Source of the DNA: CAZXYS01 sp964645005
GTDB taxonomy: Bacteria; Bacteroidota; Ignavibacteria; Kapaibacteriales; UBA2268
Length of the DNA: 64,000 nucleotides
Assembly: GCA_964645005.1 (NCBI GenBank)
Contig: CAZXYS010000002.1
Location: forward strand, 128,274 to 192,273
Reading direction: 5' to 3'
The notes under the pieces are model-generated. The model worked only from the letters and a program-made list of their open reading frames with translations. It was not told where the DNA came from and made no database searches. Both the position numbers and the translations under genes were made by a program. Every line of letters starts with the position of its first letter. Within the stretch, counting starts at the first letter, position 1. Shown in pieces: positions 62,983-64,000 of this stretch.

Positions 62983-63834
62983 ATGATAAATGCTTTCACT
63001 GTTGATCTGGAAACCTGGTTTTCCAATTTCCACAACAACATACCAATTTCGGATTGGGATAGAACACCGCATCGGGTGATCGAACCGACAGTTAAAATTC
63101 TTGATCTGCTGGAATCCCGAGGTATGAAGGGGACTTTTTTTGTGCTTGGATGGGTGGCAGAGCAAGTGCCCGATCTAATCAAGGAAATTCATGATCGCGG
63201 TAACGAGGTTGCCGTGCATAGCTATCATCATAAATATCTCACCGAATCCAATGAAGATGAATTGCGCAAAGATTTAGACCTTGCTTTCAGTGCTATATAT
63301 AAAGCAGTTAGCTGCAAGATATACGGCTATCGGGCTCCGGTATTCACGATAACAAGAGAAACACTCTGGGCTCTGGATGTTTTGAAGGAATATGGTTTTA
63401 AGTACGACTCGTCAATTTATCCGTTTAATTTACACCCTGATTATGGAATAAAAGATCACCCACTGTCAATTTACAAGCATGACAATGGTTTGATCGAAGT
63501 TCCCATGAGCTGCGTGGAATATATGGGGAAAAGAATACCCGTAAGCGGAGGCGGTTATTTCAGGTTATATCCTTATAGATTTTACAAAAAATTTGTACGC
63601 AAAGTTCATAAAGAAGGGCGTCCGCTGATATTTTACACGCATCCGTGGGAGATCGATACGAAACATCCGCGGGTGAAATTAGGTCTTGTTGAAAGATTCA
63701 GGCATTATCAAAATCTGGAAAAGACTGAGAATAAATTGGGTTTGCTTCTTAATGATTTTAAATTTACCACAATAAAAGATATATTGATTCGGGATGGTTA
63801 TTTGAAGGAAGAGCAGCAAGAGCAAAGCAGTTAA
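62983..63834 (+). CDS. Polysaccharide deacetylase (NodB homology, exosortase-locus type)
   Basis: About 283 residues from ATG 62983 (MINAFTVDLETWF); a TTG at 62968 is less likely. The NodB fold shows the metal Asp in TVDLETW, GTFFVLGWVAEQ, the metal His pair in VAVHSYHHKYL, GYRAPVFTITRETLWAL, SSIYPF, and HPWEID at the end. The VDVE-type start and YRAP..S/T sequence resemble deacetylases of the DUF3473/XrtA-linked group, known from EPS clusters. It would remove N-acetyl groups from a surface polysaccharide. Confidence 0.85.
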   Translation: MINAFTVDLETWFSNFHNNIPISDWDRTPHRVIEPTVKILDLLESRGMKGTFFVLGWVAEQVPDLIKEIHDRGNEVAVHSYHHKYLTESNEDELRKDLDLAFSAIYKAVSCKIYGYRAPVFTITRETLWALDVLKEYGFKYDSSIYPFNLHPDYGIKDHPLSIYKHDNGLIEVPMSCVEYMGKRIPVSGGGYFRLYPYRFYKKFVRKVHKEGRPLIFYTHPWEIDTKHPRVKLGLVERFRHYQNLEKTENKLGLLLNDFKFTTIKDILIRDGYLKEEQQEQSS

Positions 63835-63839
63835 TTTTC

Positions 63840-63944
63840 TTATAGTTCCACAATCGTAACACCCGAGCCTCCCTCTTGACTTTGACACTCATCTGCAAAA
63901 AATCGCCGTAAGTCATTGATTTTTCGTTCAAAATTTTGAAAATC
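63840..63944 (-). pseudogene. Probable 3' end of mutS2 (Smr domain), apparently disrupted
   Basis: The reverse strand reads ...FFADECQSQEGGSGVTIVEL and stops at 63840-63842. GGSGVTIVEL is the usual C-terminus of the MutS2 Smr domain. This frame has an in-frame TGA at 63945-63947, only 34 codons upstream. At the window edge another frame reads KFFSRSPILRS, similar to the MutS2 segment that should directly precede the FADE region, so the two parts are in different frames with ~60-70 extra bases between them. Either a small insertion plus frameshift or a sequence error. The stop is six bases from the convergent deacetylase stop. Confidence 0.4.
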
Positions 63945-64000
63945 TCAAAATCTGTCTGGATAAATTGCTTCGCAATATCGGCGAGCGGCTGAAAAATTTG

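Noticed and set aside
1..64000. tRNA, rRNA, transposase, integrase or prophage genes
   Set aside because: None was recognised on either strand; short palindromic elements are present, but no autonomous mobile element.

Overview
The window reads as a chromosomal segment of a free-living bacterium of the Bacteroidota/Ignavibacteriota (FCB) group. Four secreted proteins end in a type IX secretion (T9SS) C-terminal sorting domain with a PNP motif. Several intergenic regions carry the Bacteroidota promoter pattern TTTG-N19/20-TAnnTTTG. No phage, transposase, CRISPR array, rRNA or tRNA was recognised. Assignment below phylum (for example Kapabacteria or Ignavibacteria) is a guess.

Layout. 1-2350: a truncated lipoprotein gene, an HNH endonuclease and an AlbA_2/Schlafen-like protein, then a palindromic tandem repeat. 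2351-10434: two paralogous secreted CxxCH/beta-propeller/TPR proteins flank a membrane-integral spermidine-synthase-like protein; the gaps hold tandem and palindromic repeats, one of which lies inside a coding sequence. 10435-17528: shikimate pathway, with aroB, aroD and a fused aroE-aroK as overlapping genes; aroA is separated from them by two minus-strand genes. 17543-25949: a large TPR protein, panD, a GlmU-N-like nucleotidyltransferase, methylmalonyl-CoA epimerase and an exported TldD/TldE-like pair. 26202-30905: Wzz-like and Wzy-like polysaccharide genes and PBP2. 31070-37341: a repeat lipoprotein, a DUF6448-like protein and two T9SS cargo proteins, one split by a frameshift at a run of eight C. 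37356-39018: YqiA-like esterase and glutaryl-CoA dehydrogenase. 39242-50159: the translation/RNA cluster nusA-infB-rbfA-truB-ribF-rpsO-pnp followed by an rlmB-like methyltransferase. 50180-54179: two-component proteins, an NlpC/P60 lipoprotein and a 51-residue membrane protein. 54413-56846: cdsA and rho. 57446-59972: ftsL-ftsI away from a dcw cluster. 60096-63834: GH5-like T9SS protein, mannose-1-phosphate guanylyltransferase and polysaccharide deacetylase. The right edge carries what looks like the disrupted 3' end of mutS2.

How they work together. The window mixes core information-processing and wall-synthesis genes (NusA/Rho/PNPase/IF-2, PBP2, FtsL/FtsI, CdsA) with envelope and exopolysaccharide functions (Wzz, Wzy, ManC, deacetylase, GH5-like, T9SS cargo). 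The less ordinary parts are the heme-motif/propeller/TPR paralogs around the spermidine-synthase-like protein, the exported TldD/TldE-like pair, the poly-C frameshift, the NusA tail repeat, and short palindromic elements scattered between genes and once or twice within them.
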